From Thermodesulfobacteriota bacterium (GTDB taxonomy: Bacteria; Desulfobacterota; S145-22), in contig JANTFN010000097.1 in the NCBI GenBank assembly GCA_024763435.1, forward strand, positions 1 through 6,892: a DNA stretch of 6,892 nucleotides, in the 5' to 3' direction. Shown piece after piece: positions 1 to 6,628 of this stretch. Under the pieces are notes generated by a model. That model was given only the letters and a program-made list of their open reading frames with translations. It did no database searches and was not told the origin of the DNA. The first letter of the stretch is position 1. Each line of letters begins with the position of its first letter. Both the position numbers and the translations under genes were made by a program.

Positions 1-1272
1 GGATACGCCACCCTGATGATAAAAGAGAATGGTATCAAGGCCCCCGTGATTGCCCTCGGCAGAGACTGCCGGCTCAGCTCCGACAGGCTGCGAGACAACC
101 TCGTGGAAGGCCTGACTCGCGCGGGGTGCCATGTTATCGACATCGGTGTTTGCCCCACGCCCCTGCTCTATTTCGCGCTTTTTAATCTTGAGGTGGACGG
201 GGGATTCATGATTACGGGAAGCCACAATCCCCCGGAGTTTAACGGCTTCAAGGTGTGCGTCGGGAAGGAAACAATCTACGGACCACATATCCTGCATCTG
301 AAAGACCTTATTGAGGCGGGTGATTTCCCGGCGGGAAGCGGGTCCGTAAAAACCCTTCAAATCACGGAAACCTATCTGGACTGGCTGGAAAAAAACATTC
401 ATTTCGAGCGGCCTGTTTCCGTTGTCCTCGATGCCGGAAACGGGACCGGCGGGGTCTTGGCGGCTCCCGTAATGGAAAAGCTGGGGTGTGACGTAACCTG
501 CCTCTACTGCGATATGGACGGCCATTTTCCCAATCACCACCCGGATCCCACGGTTCCGGAGAACATGGCGGCCCTCATAGACCGTGTCGCCGCGACCGGC
601 GCGGAGCTGGGAATTGGGTATGATGGAGACGCCGACAGGATAGGCGTTGTGGACGAAAAAGGAAAAATTATCTGGGGAGATGAACTGATGATTCTCTTCT
701 CTCGGGACATCCTTGCCGCGACCCCCGGTGCCACGATTGTCTCCGAGGTAAAGTGTTCCATGAATCTGTTTGATGACATCAAAAAACGCGGCGGAAAGGC
801 CATCATGTGGAAGGCGGGCCATTCCCTGATCAAGAAGAAGATGAAGGAAGAAAAGGCGCAGCTTGGAGGAGAAATGAGCGGGCACATCTTCTTCGCGGAC
901 CGCTATTTCGGGTATGACGATGCCATCTATGCCTCACTGCGGCTTCTGGAAATGCTGGCAAAGGGCAAGCAAACCGTTTCGGAAATGCTGGCCGATGTGC
1001 CGAAGACCTTTTCTACCCCGGAAATCCGGATGACCTGCCCGGATGAAAAAAAGTTTCAGGTGGTCAGCGCCGTCAGGGACTATTTCGCGGAGAATAACTA
1101 TTTCCTCGTGGATGTGGACGGCGTCAGAGTCGTTTTTGACGACGGGTGGGGCCTGGTGCGTTCCTCCAACACGCAGCCCGTGATTGTCCTCAGATTCGAG
1201 GCAAAGAGCGCGGCCCGCCTTGAGGAAATCCGAACCCTGATAGAGGGAAAACTGAAAGAATTTATGGATTAA
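1..1272 (+). CDS. manB: Phosphomannomutase/phosphoglucomutase, ManB/AlgC type (5' end outside window)
   Basis: This enzyme interconverts mannose-6-phosphate and mannose-1-phosphate (often also the glucose phosphates) in the cytoplasm, supplying ManC. The reading frame is open from base 1: the five codons before the first ATG (base 16) read GYATL and match family sequence, so the true start lies upstream. About 30-40 N-terminal residues are probably missing, as relatives are about 450-460 residues and 423 are visible. Counting from the ATG at 16, the phosphoserine loop TGSHNPPEFNGFK begins at residue 67 (catalytic Ser69). The Mg-binding loop DGDADR is at 203-208, the sugar-specificity motif GEMSGH at 285-290, and the phosphate-binding RSSNTQP at 382-388. 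GEMSGH followed by FF.DRYFGYDD is typical of AlgC-like bifunctional enzymes rather than phosphoglucosamine mutases. The gene ends 13 nt before gmd. Family identity is firm; the PMM/PGM substrate balance is inferred. Confidence 0.95.
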   Translation, partial: GYATLMIKENGIKAPVIALGRDCRLSSDRLRDNLVEGLTRAGCHVIDIGVCPTPLLYFALFNLEVDGGFMITGSHNPPEFNGFKVCVGKETIYGPHILHLKDLIEAGDFPAGSGSVKTLQITETYLDWLEKNIHFERPVSVVLDAGNGTGGVLAAPVMEKLGCDVTCLYCDMDGHFPNHHPDPTVPENMAALIDRVAATGAELGIGYDGDADRIGVVDEKGKIIWGDELMILFSRDILAATPGATIVSEVKCSMNLFDDIKKRGGKAIMWKAGHSLIKKKMKEEKAQLGGEMSGHIFFADRYFGYDDAIYASLRLLEMLAKGKQTVSEMLADVPKTFSTPEIRMTCPDEKKFQVVSAVRDYFAENNYFLVDVDGVRVVFDDGWGLVRSSNTQPVIVLRFEAKSAARLEEIRTLIEGKLKEFMD

Positions 1273-1285
1273 AAAGGAGTCTTTA

Positions 1286-2257
1286 ATGAAACGAGCCCTG
1301 ATAACCGGAATAACCGGCCAGGATGGATCCTATCTCGCGGAGCTGCTCCTCGAGAAGGGATATGAAGTGTATGGAATTGTGCGGCGCGCCAGCACGGAAA
1401 AATTTGAGCGTATTGCCCACCTGATGGACGCGGTTGAAATCGTGTCCGGGGATCTGCTGGACCAGAATTCCCTGTTTCACGCCCTTGATACGATTCGCCC
1501 CGCGGAGGTGTACAACCTTGCCGCGCAGTCCTTTGTCCCCACGTCCTGGAACCAGCCGCTGCTCACGGGGGAAATTACGGCCCTTGGCGTTACCCGGATG
1601 CTGGAGGCAATTAAGATGGTTGATCGTTCTATCCGGTTTTACCAGGCGTCGAGCAGTGAGATGTTCGGCAAGGTTATGGAGGTTCCCCAGAGCGAAAAAA
1701 CCCCCTTTTATCCGAGGAGCCCCTATGGTGTTGCCAAGGTTTACGGACACTGGATAACGGTAAACTACCGGGAAAGCTATGACATCTTCGCGTGTTCCGG
1801 TATCCTGTTCAATCATGAATCCCCCCGCCGGGGGATGGAGTTTGTCACCCGTAAAATTACCCACACGGCGGCAAAAATAAAGCTGGGCCTGGCGTCTGAA
1901 CTCCGGCTGGGCAACCTTAAGTCCAAAAGAGACTGGGGATTTGCCGGAGATTATGTCAAGGCCATGTGGCTCATGCTCCAGCAGCCCGAACCGGATAACT
2001 ATGTCGTGGCCACCGGCGAAACCCACGCTGTAGAGGAAGCGGTTGAAATCGCCTTTTCTCACGTGGGCCTCGATTGGAAGAAATTTGTTAAAACAGACCC
2101 GAAGTTTTTTCGTCCCGCGGAAGTTGACCTGCTGGTGGGAGACGCGACACGAGCGCGGTCAAAGCTCGGTTGGAAGCCTGAGGTTGACTTCAAGTCGCTG
2201 ATTACCATGATGGTTGACCACGACCTGGAGGTTATTAAATCGTGGGACAAGCCCTGA
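1286..2257 (+). CDS. gmd: GDP-mannose 4,6-dehydratase
   Basis: It converts GDP-D-mannose to GDP-4-keto-6-deoxy-D-mannose using tightly bound NADP(H), the committed step to GDP-6-deoxyhexoses. It is an extended short-chain dehydrogenase/reductase of 323 residues, matching short bacterial GMDs. The Rossmann motif GITGQDG is at residues 8-14. The RRAS segment at 33-36 fits NADP preference. The catalytic set is visible: Ser/Glu in SSSEMFG (122-128) and YGVAK (147-151, Tyr147 and Lys151). The family signature NHESPRRGMEFVTRKIT (176-192) distinguishes it from dTDP-glucose dehydratases and GDP-fucose synthases. The ATG has a good Shine-Dalgarno (AGGAG, 1275-1279, 6-nt spacing). It follows the mutase by 13 nt and overlaps the preferred GTG start of rmd by 16 nt. 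No key residue appears to be missing. Confidence 0.97.
   Translation: MKRALITGITGQDGSYLAELLLEKGYEVYGIVRRASTEKFERIAHLMDAVEIVSGDLLDQNSLFHALDTIRPAEVYNLAAQSFVPTSWNQPLLTGEITALGVTRMLEAIKMVDRSIRFYQASSSEMFGKVMEVPQSEKTPFYPRSPYGVAKVYGHWITVNYRESYDIFACSGILFNHESPRRGMEFVTRKITHTAAKIKLGLASELRLGNLKSKRDWGFAGDYVKAMWLMLQQPEPDNYVVATGETHAVEEAVEIAFSHVGLDWKKFVKTDPKFFRPAEVDLLVGDATRARSKLGWKPEVDFKSLITMMVDHDLEVIKSWDKP
1819..1836. repeat. Short GC-rich inverted repeat inside gmd
   Basis: ATCCCCC and GGGGGAT form a perfect 7-bp stem with a CGCC loop. It falls in codons for the conserved NHESPRRGM motif, so protein constraint alone may explain it. No T-tract follows, so it is not an intrinsic terminator. Confidence 0.5.
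2227..2231 (+). promoter_or_regulatory. Ribosome binding site deciding the GTG start of rmd
   Basis: GGAGG lies inside the 3' end of gmd, 10 nt before the GTG at 2242. The in-frame ATG at 2260 has no comparable purine-rich site at normal distance (GGAGG would be 28 nt away). The site therefore favours initiation at GTG 2242, giving a 16-nt overlap with gmd. The 10-nt spacing is at the long end of normal. Confidence 0.55.
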
Positions 2258-3237
2258 AAATGGCTGATAAATCTCCTGTCGCCCTTATCACGGGCGCGGA
2301 TGGTTTCGTCGGGCGATATCTCGCCGGGGAATTAGAAGCTGCCGGGCTTACGCCTTTCGGCACTGACATCAGCGCGCGGCAGAAAAACGCCGATGTGTTC
2401 CCGGATTCCCGGTGGGCGACCTGTGATATAACCAGCGGCGCGGATGTCGGCCATATCATCAGAAACGTCGCGCCCGCGGTAGTGTTTCATCTTGCCGGGA
2501 TTGCCTATGTCCCCTGGGCGGAGGCACACCGGAAGGAAACCCTCCGGATTAATGTTGAAGGAACCCTGAATGTTCTCGAGGCGGCAGCCGCGCGGAAAAA
2601 CCCTCCGCGCGTAATCATTATCAGCAGCAGTGATGTTTACGGGCGTGTCCCGGAAGAAAAGGGACCCATCACAGAATCTTTTCCCCTGAAACCGGCAAAT
2701 TTTTACGCGGGGACCAAGGCAGCCGCGGAAGGGATTGCGTGGTCCTTCTTTGAAAGGGGAGAAATTCCCCTGACGATCCTCCGGCCCTTCAATCACATTG
2801 GCCCCGGTCAGGCGCCAACCTTTGTCACCTCCGATTTCGCCCGTCAGATAGCCGGGATTACCCTCTCGCTTGCCGGTCCGCAGGTCCACGTCGGGGATAT
2901 TGATGTCTGCAGAAGTTTTACGGATGTCCGGGATATGGTTCGCGGGTATCGCCTGGCCTATGAAAAACTTGCCCCGGGGGGCATTTATCACCTTGCCAAC
3001 GAGACACCCATCTCTATACGGAGCATCCTTGAGGAGTTTATCCGTCTTTCCGGCCGGGAGATTGAGATTGTCAGGGATCCAGAGCGGTTCCGAAAGGCGG
3101 ATATCCGGACGGTAGCGGTGGATGCCGGAAAATTCCGCCGCGCCACGGGATGGGCGCCAGCAGTTCCCCTGGAACAGACGCTGAAAGATATCTTCGAGGA
3201 CTGGCGCCGTAGGCTTGAAAAGGAGGCAGAAAAGTGA
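2242..3237 (+). CDS. rmd: NAD(P)-dependent SDR, probable GDP-4-keto-6-deoxy-D-mannose reductase
   Basis: It probably reduces the 4-keto group of the Gmd product to give GDP-D-rhamnose. The 331-residue extended SDR shows GADGFVG at residues 18-24, an SSSDVYG strand at 128-134, and YAGTK with Tyr155 and Lys159. The block RPFNHIGPGQ (181-190), followed by FVTSDFARQIA and later SFTDVRD (225-231), is the pattern I associate with RMD proteins. GDP-fucose synthase (Fcl/WcaG) instead begins with a GMVGSA-type glycine motif and lacks this block. I chose GTG 2242 because of the upstream GGAGG; ATG 2260 (residue 7) is a credible alternative that would start 2 nt after the gmd stop. Adjacency to gmd supports the assignment. 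Stereochemistry is not readable from sequence, so a GDP-6-deoxy-talose synthase or another GDP-sugar reductase remains possible. The stop overlaps the uppP start (GTGA). Confidence 0.85.
   Translation: MGQALKMADKSPVALITGADGFVGRYLAGELEAAGLTPFGTDISARQKNADVFPDSRWATCDITSGADVGHIIRNVAPAVVFHLAGIAYVPWAEAHRKETLRINVEGTLNVLEAAAARKNPPRVIIISSSDVYGRVPEEKGPITESFPLKPANFYAGTKAAAEGIAWSFFERGEIPLTILRPFNHIGPGQAPTFVTSDFARQIAGITLSLAGPQVHVGDIDVCRSFTDVRDMVRGYRLAYEKLAPGGIYHLANETPISIRSILEEFIRLSGREIEIVRDPERFRKADIRTVAVDAGKFRRATGWAPAVPLEQTLKDIFEDWRRRLEKEAEK
2589..2611. repeat. GC-rich inverted repeat inside rmd
   Basis: CGCGCGGA (2589-2596) and TCCGCGCG (2604-2611) are perfect 8-base arms around a 7-nt loop (AAAACCC). 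They lie in a variable part of the rmd coding sequence (AAARKNPPRV). No T-run follows, so it is not a terminator. It could slow ribosomes or fold the mRNA, or be chance in GC-rich DNA. Confidence 0.5.
3221..3226 (+). promoter_or_regulatory. Strong ribosome binding site for the GTG start of uppP
   Basis: A perfect AGGAGG sits at the 3' end of rmd, 7 nt before the GTG at 3234. No ATG precedes the conserved UppP N-terminus, so this site fixes the start. Because the site and start lie within translated rmd sequence, uppP translation is probably coupled to that of rmd. Confidence 0.8.
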
Positions 3238-4079
3238 ATCCCCTCGTCTCCGGCACCCTCCTTGGAATCCTTCAGGGAATTACCGAATTTCTTCCGGTCA
3301 GCAGTTCCGGCCACCTTGTCCTGGCCCAGCACCTCCTGCACATGAAGGGGCAAAACCTGCTCATGGATATCTGGCTCCATTTTGGAACCCTGCTGGCCAT
3401 TGTTATCGTGTTCCGGCAAAGTATTCTCCGGTTAATCAGAGGAGCCCTCAGGGGCACTGCGCAGGGAAAGATCTTTTCGAAAGATTATCTTAAAAGCCCT
3501 GAAGGCCAGGACGCCTATCTGTTTCTGCTGATTGTGATTGCCATGATTCCCACGGGGATTGTTGGGGTCTTTTTCAAGGACAGCCTCGAAACTCTCTTTG
3601 AAGGAAGCCTCTCGCTTATCGGGTTGGCATTTTTCTTTACCGCCGTTCTGCTTCTTCTTACCCGTTTCAGGGGGAAGGTATCTGGCGGGACCGGGACGCG
3701 CGTATCGATTACACCCTGGCAGGCCCTTATTGTCGGCGTCGCCCAGGGCATTGCCATTATTCCGGGTGTTTCAAGATCCGGGAGCACCATCGCGGTTGCC
3801 CTCCTGCTGGGGATAAGCCGCGAACAATCCGGGGAATTTTCCTTCCTGATCGTCATGCCCGCCATTTTAGGGGCCATGCTCCTCGAATCTCTCCATGGAC
3901 TCAGCGCGGTCTGTTCGCCTGCCTTTCTCTTCCCCGCCCTGGCGGGAATGATTGCCGCGTGGCTGGTGGGTATTGTTGCCCTCAAGGTCCTGCTCAATAT
4001 TGTCAATCACGGTAAACTTTACCGATTTTCCTTCTACTGCTTTTTTATAGGGGTTCTCGCGTTATGGATACAGCATTAA
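3234..4079 (+). CDS. uppP: Undecaprenyl-diphosphatase, UppP/BacA family
   Basis: This integral inner-membrane enzyme dephosphorylates undecaprenyl diphosphate to the monophosphate, regenerating the lipid carrier for peptidoglycan and polysaccharide assembly; overexpression of the family gives bacitracin resistance. At 281 residues it has normal family length. The (E/Q)xxxE motif is present as QGITE (residues 14-18), within QGITEFLPVSSSGHL, providing Glu18, the serines at 23-25 and His27. The second signature PGVSRSGST spans 177-185, with Arg181 equivalent to the essential arginine of E. coli UppP. Hydrophobic stretches around residues 43-62, 95-115, 125-143, 203-222, 229-256 and 263-279 fit a polytopic protein. 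It starts at GTG, overlapping the rmd stop by 4 nt, and overlaps manC by 16 nt. Its place inside a GDP-sugar cassette suggests dedicated carrier recycling for a polysaccharide; whether it is the only copy in the genome is unknown. Confidence 0.96.
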   Translation: MNPLVSGTLLGILQGITEFLPVSSSGHLVLAQHLLHMKGQNLLMDIWLHFGTLLAIVIVFRQSILRLIRGALRGTAQGKIFSKDYLKSPEGQDAYLFLLIVIAMIPTGIVGVFFKDSLETLFEGSLSLIGLAFFFTAVLLLLTRFRGKVSGGTGTRVSITPWQALIVGVAQGIAIIPGVSRSGSTIAVALLLGISREQSGEFSFLIVMPAILGAMLLESLHGLSAVCSPAFLFPALAGMIAAWLVGIVALKVLLNIVNHGKLYRFSFYCFFIGVLALWIQH

Positions 4080-5140
4080 AACAACACCTCAGGGGCGTCA
4101 TTATGGCCGGCGGGTCCGGCACCCGTTTCTGGCCGAAGAGCAGACAGGCCCTGCCGAAGCAGTTTTTGAATATCCTGGGTGACAAAAGTATGCTTCAGAT
4201 GACCATGACGCGCCTCCTGCCCCTGACGGGGAAACAAAATATCACAATTGTTGGCAATAAAGAGCACGCGTCACTCCTGGCACAGCAGGTGAAAGGGATT
4301 GCGGACGCCCGCCTTGTCCTCGAACCCGTCGGGAGAAATACCGCCGCGTGTATCGCAACCGTTGCCTTCCTCATCGCGCGGGAAGACCCGGAAGGCATTC
4401 TTGTGATTCTTCCCGCCGACCACTGGATAACGGATCTTAAGGGATTCACGGAAACCCTGGCGCAGGCGGCCCGGGCGGCTGAGGAAACCGGCGGCATTGT
4501 CACCATTGGAATTCCCCCCACCTTTCCCGCCACGGGGTATGGATACATTCGGGCGGATACCGCCCCCGGTGCCGCGAAGGTAGAGGCCTTTGTGGAGAAG
4601 CCGGACCTGGAAACAGCCAAAGGCTACCTCGCTTCCGGGAACTACTTCTGGAACAGCGGGATATTTGTTTGCAGGGCCTCCGCCATGCTGAGTGAAATTG
4701 AGGCCCATCTTCCCGGGCTTTACGTCTCCCTGAAGGCGCTTTCAGACTGTGAAACAGAAGAGGCGGCAACCGCATTCATCGACCGGGTTTATCCCTCCCT
4801 GCCTGCCGTATCCATTGATTTCGGCGTCATGGAAAAGACCGACAGGGCCTACCTCGTCAAGGCGGGGTTTGGGTGGAGCGACGTGGGAAGCTGGGACGCG
4901 CTCTACGCCCTCAGCGAAGGGGACACCCGAGGTAATGTCACCAAAGGCCCTGTCCTGCTCGAAGACTGTTCGGGGTGTTTCATGGATAGCGGCGGGCGGC
5001 TGCTGGCCGGGGTGGGGCTAAAAGATATCATCGTTGTTGATACCCGGGACGCCGTGCTTGTTGCCCCGCGCGGGCGGTCACAGGATGTTCGGGATATTGT
5101 TCAAAGGCTCAGGGACGGTAAGCGGGAGGATGTTTTATAA
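4064..5140 (+). CDS. manC: Mannose-1-phosphate guanylyltransferase (single-domain)
   Basis: It makes GDP-mannose from mannose-1-phosphate and GTP, linking the mutase to Gmd. The 358 residues cover the nucleotidyltransferase domain and a short C-terminal part. The signature AGGSGTRFWPKSR is at 15-27, EPVGRNTA at 87-94, PADH (metal-binding region) at 117-120, FVEKP at 176-180, NSGIF at 197-201 and WSDVGSW at 271-277. The C-terminal cupin phosphomannose isomerase domain of the longer (about 470-480 residue) bifunctional ManC/AlgA proteins is absent, so mannose-6-phosphate must come from an isomerase encoded elsewhere. The ATG at 4064 is inside uppP (16-nt overlap), with an imperfect AGGGG site at 4049-4053. 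The later ATG at 4103 would cut into the nucleotide-binding loop and is rejected. The order gmd-rmd-uppP-manC makes this the last gene of the tight unit. Confidence 0.95.
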   Translation: MDTALKQHLRGVIMAGGSGTRFWPKSRQALPKQFLNILGDKSMLQMTMTRLLPLTGKQNITIVGNKEHASLLAQQVKGIADARLVLEPVGRNTAACIATVAFLIAREDPEGILVILPADHWITDLKGFTETLAQAARAAEETGGIVTIGIPPTFPATGYGYIRADTAPGAAKVEAFVEKPDLETAKGYLASGNYFWNSGIFVCRASAMLSEIEAHLPGLYVSLKALSDCETEEAATAFIDRVYPSLPAVSIDFGVMEKTDRAYLVKAGFGWSDVGSWDALYALSEGDTRGNVTKGPVLLEDCSGCFMDSGGRLLAGVGLKDIIVVDTRDAVLVAPRGRSQDVRDIVQRLRDGKREDVL

Positions 5141-5195
5141 ACCCCTGTCAGCGCGGCAGGAAATTTGTGCCTGTTAACGCAAAGGAGGCGTAAAA
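5141..5195 (+). other. Intergenic gap between manC and the CHI-fold gene
   Basis: This 55-nt spacer is the longest in the window. It holds a weak CCTG/CAGG inverted repeat (5144-5147 and 5157-5160) without a T-tract, a GTTAAC palindrome, and the AGGAGG site of the next gene. I see no convincing terminator or sigma-70 promoter, so read-through from the sugar unit is possible but unproven. Confidence 0.5.
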
Positions 5196-5765
5196 ATGAA
5201 ACGAAAGGCCCTTTTTCTGGCTCTTGTGATTTCCCTTGTTTTTTCAACCGCCGGTTTTTCCGCAACCCTCAAGGGGGTTACCCTGCCGGACAAGGCAACT
5301 ATTGGCGGGGTTCCATGCACGCTTGTCGGCCTGGGTCTCAGAAAAAAATTCTTTTTCAAGATTTACGTGGGGGGGCTTTATATGGCGCATCCCTCCCGCA
5401 AGCCCAAACAGGTCATCTCGGATAAAGGAACCAAACAGGTCGTCATGCACTTTCTTTACAAAGAGGTTTCCCCTGAAAAACTTGTGGATGCCTGGATTGA
5501 GGGGTTTAAGGACAACCTGCAGGACGACTTTCCGAAATTCAAGGGGAAAATTGACCAGTTCAATGCCTTTTTCACGGCGCCTGCTGTCCGGGGCGATGAA
5601 ATCCGGGTGACCTGGCTGCCGGGTAAGGGGACCCAAGTCACCATCAAGGGGAAGGAAAAGGGGATTATCAAAGGTGAAGACTTCATGAAAGCCGTTTTCT
5701 CCATCTGGTTCGGGGAAATCCCCGCGGACAGCGATCTCAAATGGGGAATGCTGGGCGAAGATTAA
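5196..5765 (+). CDS. Exported chalcone isomerase-like fold protein
   Basis: This 189-residue protein has a clear Sec signal peptide: basic MKRK, a hydrophobic core to about residue 20, and a likely signal peptidase I site after FSA (Ala23), so a periplasmic location is expected. The mature part shows the bacterial chalcone isomerase-like pattern: GVPCTLVGLGLRKKFFFKIYVGGLYM (38-63), a central LYKEVSPEKLVDAWIEGF (87-104), and a C-terminal KGEDFMKAVFSIWFGEIPAD (159-178). Arg49 sits where the conserved arginine of CHI-fold proteins occurs. True flavonoid isomerisation is unlikely; some CHI-fold relatives bind fatty acids, so a lipid or small hydrophobic ligand is plausible, but the function is unknown. 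The start has an excellent AGGAGG (5183-5188, 7-nt spacing). The gene lies 55 nt after manC and 35 nt before a methyltransferase. It contains A7 (5342-5348) and G7 (5369-5375) runs, but the frame is intact. Confidence 0.82.
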   Translation: MKRKALFLALVISLVFSTAGFSATLKGVTLPDKATIGGVPCTLVGLGLRKKFFFKIYVGGLYMAHPSRKPKQVISDKGTKQVVMHFLYKEVSPEKLVDAWIEGFKDNLQDDFPKFKGKIDQFNAFFTAPAVRGDEIRVTWLPGKGTQVTIKGKEKGIIKGEDFMKAVFSIWFGEIPADSDLKWGMLGED

Positions 5766-5800
5766 ATTCCTTTCAGCAATCCGTATGAATTTTCTTAAGA

Positions 5801-6625
5801 ATGGAGAATGACGTGCCAGAGCCATCTGATTTTTCGACCAGGGTCAAGGGGGTTATCAGAAAAAACTTCAACGAAAGCGCCGATATTTACCGGGTGTTTG
5901 AGGGCAGGCACGGGTTTTTTCACGCCTATACCGTTAAACTTGCTGAGTGGGCGGGGCTTGCGAAGGGAAATCGGGTATTGGATGTCGGCTGTGGCAACGG
6001 GATTTCCTGTGTGGCCTTAAGCGATGTCTATGACGCCAAAGTTTATGGCGTGGATCTGTCAGAGGTCATGATAGCCGATGGGAAGCAGCGGATTGGCAAA
6101 CGGGAAATTTATCTCTTTGTGGGCGACGGCGAAAATCTCGATTCCCTTTTTGAGGACCGGGGATTTGATGCCGTGATGTATAACGCCGCTATTTTTCTGT
6201 TTCCGCGGCCGAAAGCGGCCTTCGCGCAGGCTGCCCGGATGCTGAAGCCCGGCGGCATTGCCGCGTTCTCCTTCTACCCCCGGGTCCTTGACGCGGCGGG
6301 CGGGGATCTCGTTCCCCGCGCCTATGAAACAATAGGCATGACACCGCCAAAATTCCGGACCATTACCTCTTGGGAAAAGGCGGTATCAAGCCTTCAGGAT
6401 GTCTTTGGTGAGGTTCGGACCACGACATGGGAGATGGCTGGGTCGGTTTCTTTTCTTACCGATTTCTTCACCATCCCCGCGCAATCCGCGTCGCTTTTCC
6501 CAAAACTGCCCTACAAAGAGCGGGCACAAAAGGTCGCGCAGCTTTTTTCGGTCCTTAAACCCCTTGAAAGCGGGATGACGATCGCCTGGGATATGGCCAT
6601 GGCGCGCCTCAAAGATACGGCGTAA
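5801..6625 (+). CDS. Class I SAM-dependent methyltransferase
   Basis: This is a cytoplasmic methyltransferase of unknown substrate (274 residues from the ATG). The SAM-binding motif I VLDVGCGNG is at 59-67. The acidic ribose-binding residue follows in VYGVDLS (Asp85), then VGDGENL (107-113), FDAVMYNAAIFLF (122-134) and LKPGG (148-152), the type 11/UbiE-like layout. The roughly 115 residues after the core form a C-terminal region I cannot assign. No membrane segment or signal peptide is seen. The start is uncertain: ATG 5801 has only weak upstream purines, whereas in-frame GTG 5813 (residue 5) has GGAGA at 5803-5807. Position downstream of sugar genes and next to the CHI-fold gene could point to methylation of a sugar, lipid or quinone, but none is shown. 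Its stop is 3 nt from the stop of the opposing transporter gene. Confidence 0.88.
   Translation: MENDVPEPSDFSTRVKGVIRKNFNESADIYRVFEGRHGFFHAYTVKLAEWAGLAKGNRVLDVGCGNGISCVALSDVYDAKVYGVDLSEVMIADGKQRIGKREIYLFVGDGENLDSLFEDRGFDAVMYNAAIFLFPRPKAAFAQAARMLKPGGIAAFSFYPRVLDAAGGDLVPRAYETIGMTPPKFRTITSWEKAVSSLQDVFGEVRTTTWEMAGSVSFLTDFFTIPAQSASLFPKLPYKERAQKVAQLFSVLKPLESGMTIAWDMAMARLKDTA
5803..5807 (+). promoter_or_regulatory. Candidate ribosome binding site favouring a GTG start at 5813
   Basis: GGAGA ends 5 nt before an in-frame GTG at 5813. It lies just inside the ATG at 5801, which has no clear site of its own. If used, the methyltransferase is four residues shorter (270 instead of 274). Both starts lie upstream of all conserved motifs, so the functional call does not change. 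Confidence 0.4.
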
Positions 6626-6628
6626 TGT

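Noticed and set aside
1283..2062. 259-codon open frame on the minus strand opposite gmd
   Set aside because: It lies wholly antisense to a gene with all GMD motifs, has no recognisable family pattern, and is expected from codon bias in GC-rich DNA.
2332..2991. 219-codon minus-strand open frame opposite rmd
   Set aside because: Shadow of a well-supported SDR gene; no domain pattern.
3515..4006. 163-codon minus-strand open frame opposite uppP
   Set aside because: Antisense to a gene with both UppP catalytic signatures; its composition is serine/arginine/proline-rich as expected for a shadow frame.
5144..5160. Possible terminator hairpin after manC (CCTG...CAGG)
   Set aside because: The stem is only 4 bp with a 9-nt loop and is not followed by a T-tract.
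5792..5801. Perfect palindrome TTCTTAAGAA just before the methyltransferase
   Set aside because: A 10-base palindrome of this composition can occur by chance; no promoter elements around it support an operator.
5244..5825. 193-codon minus-strand open frame opposite the CHI-fold gene
   Set aside because: The plus-strand gene has a signal peptide, a strong ribosome binding site and a family pattern; the antisense frame has none.
6601..6608. GGCGCGCC palindrome (also at 1383-1390)
   Set aside because: Both copies are inside coding sequence and reflect GC-rich codons; no repeat element surrounds them.
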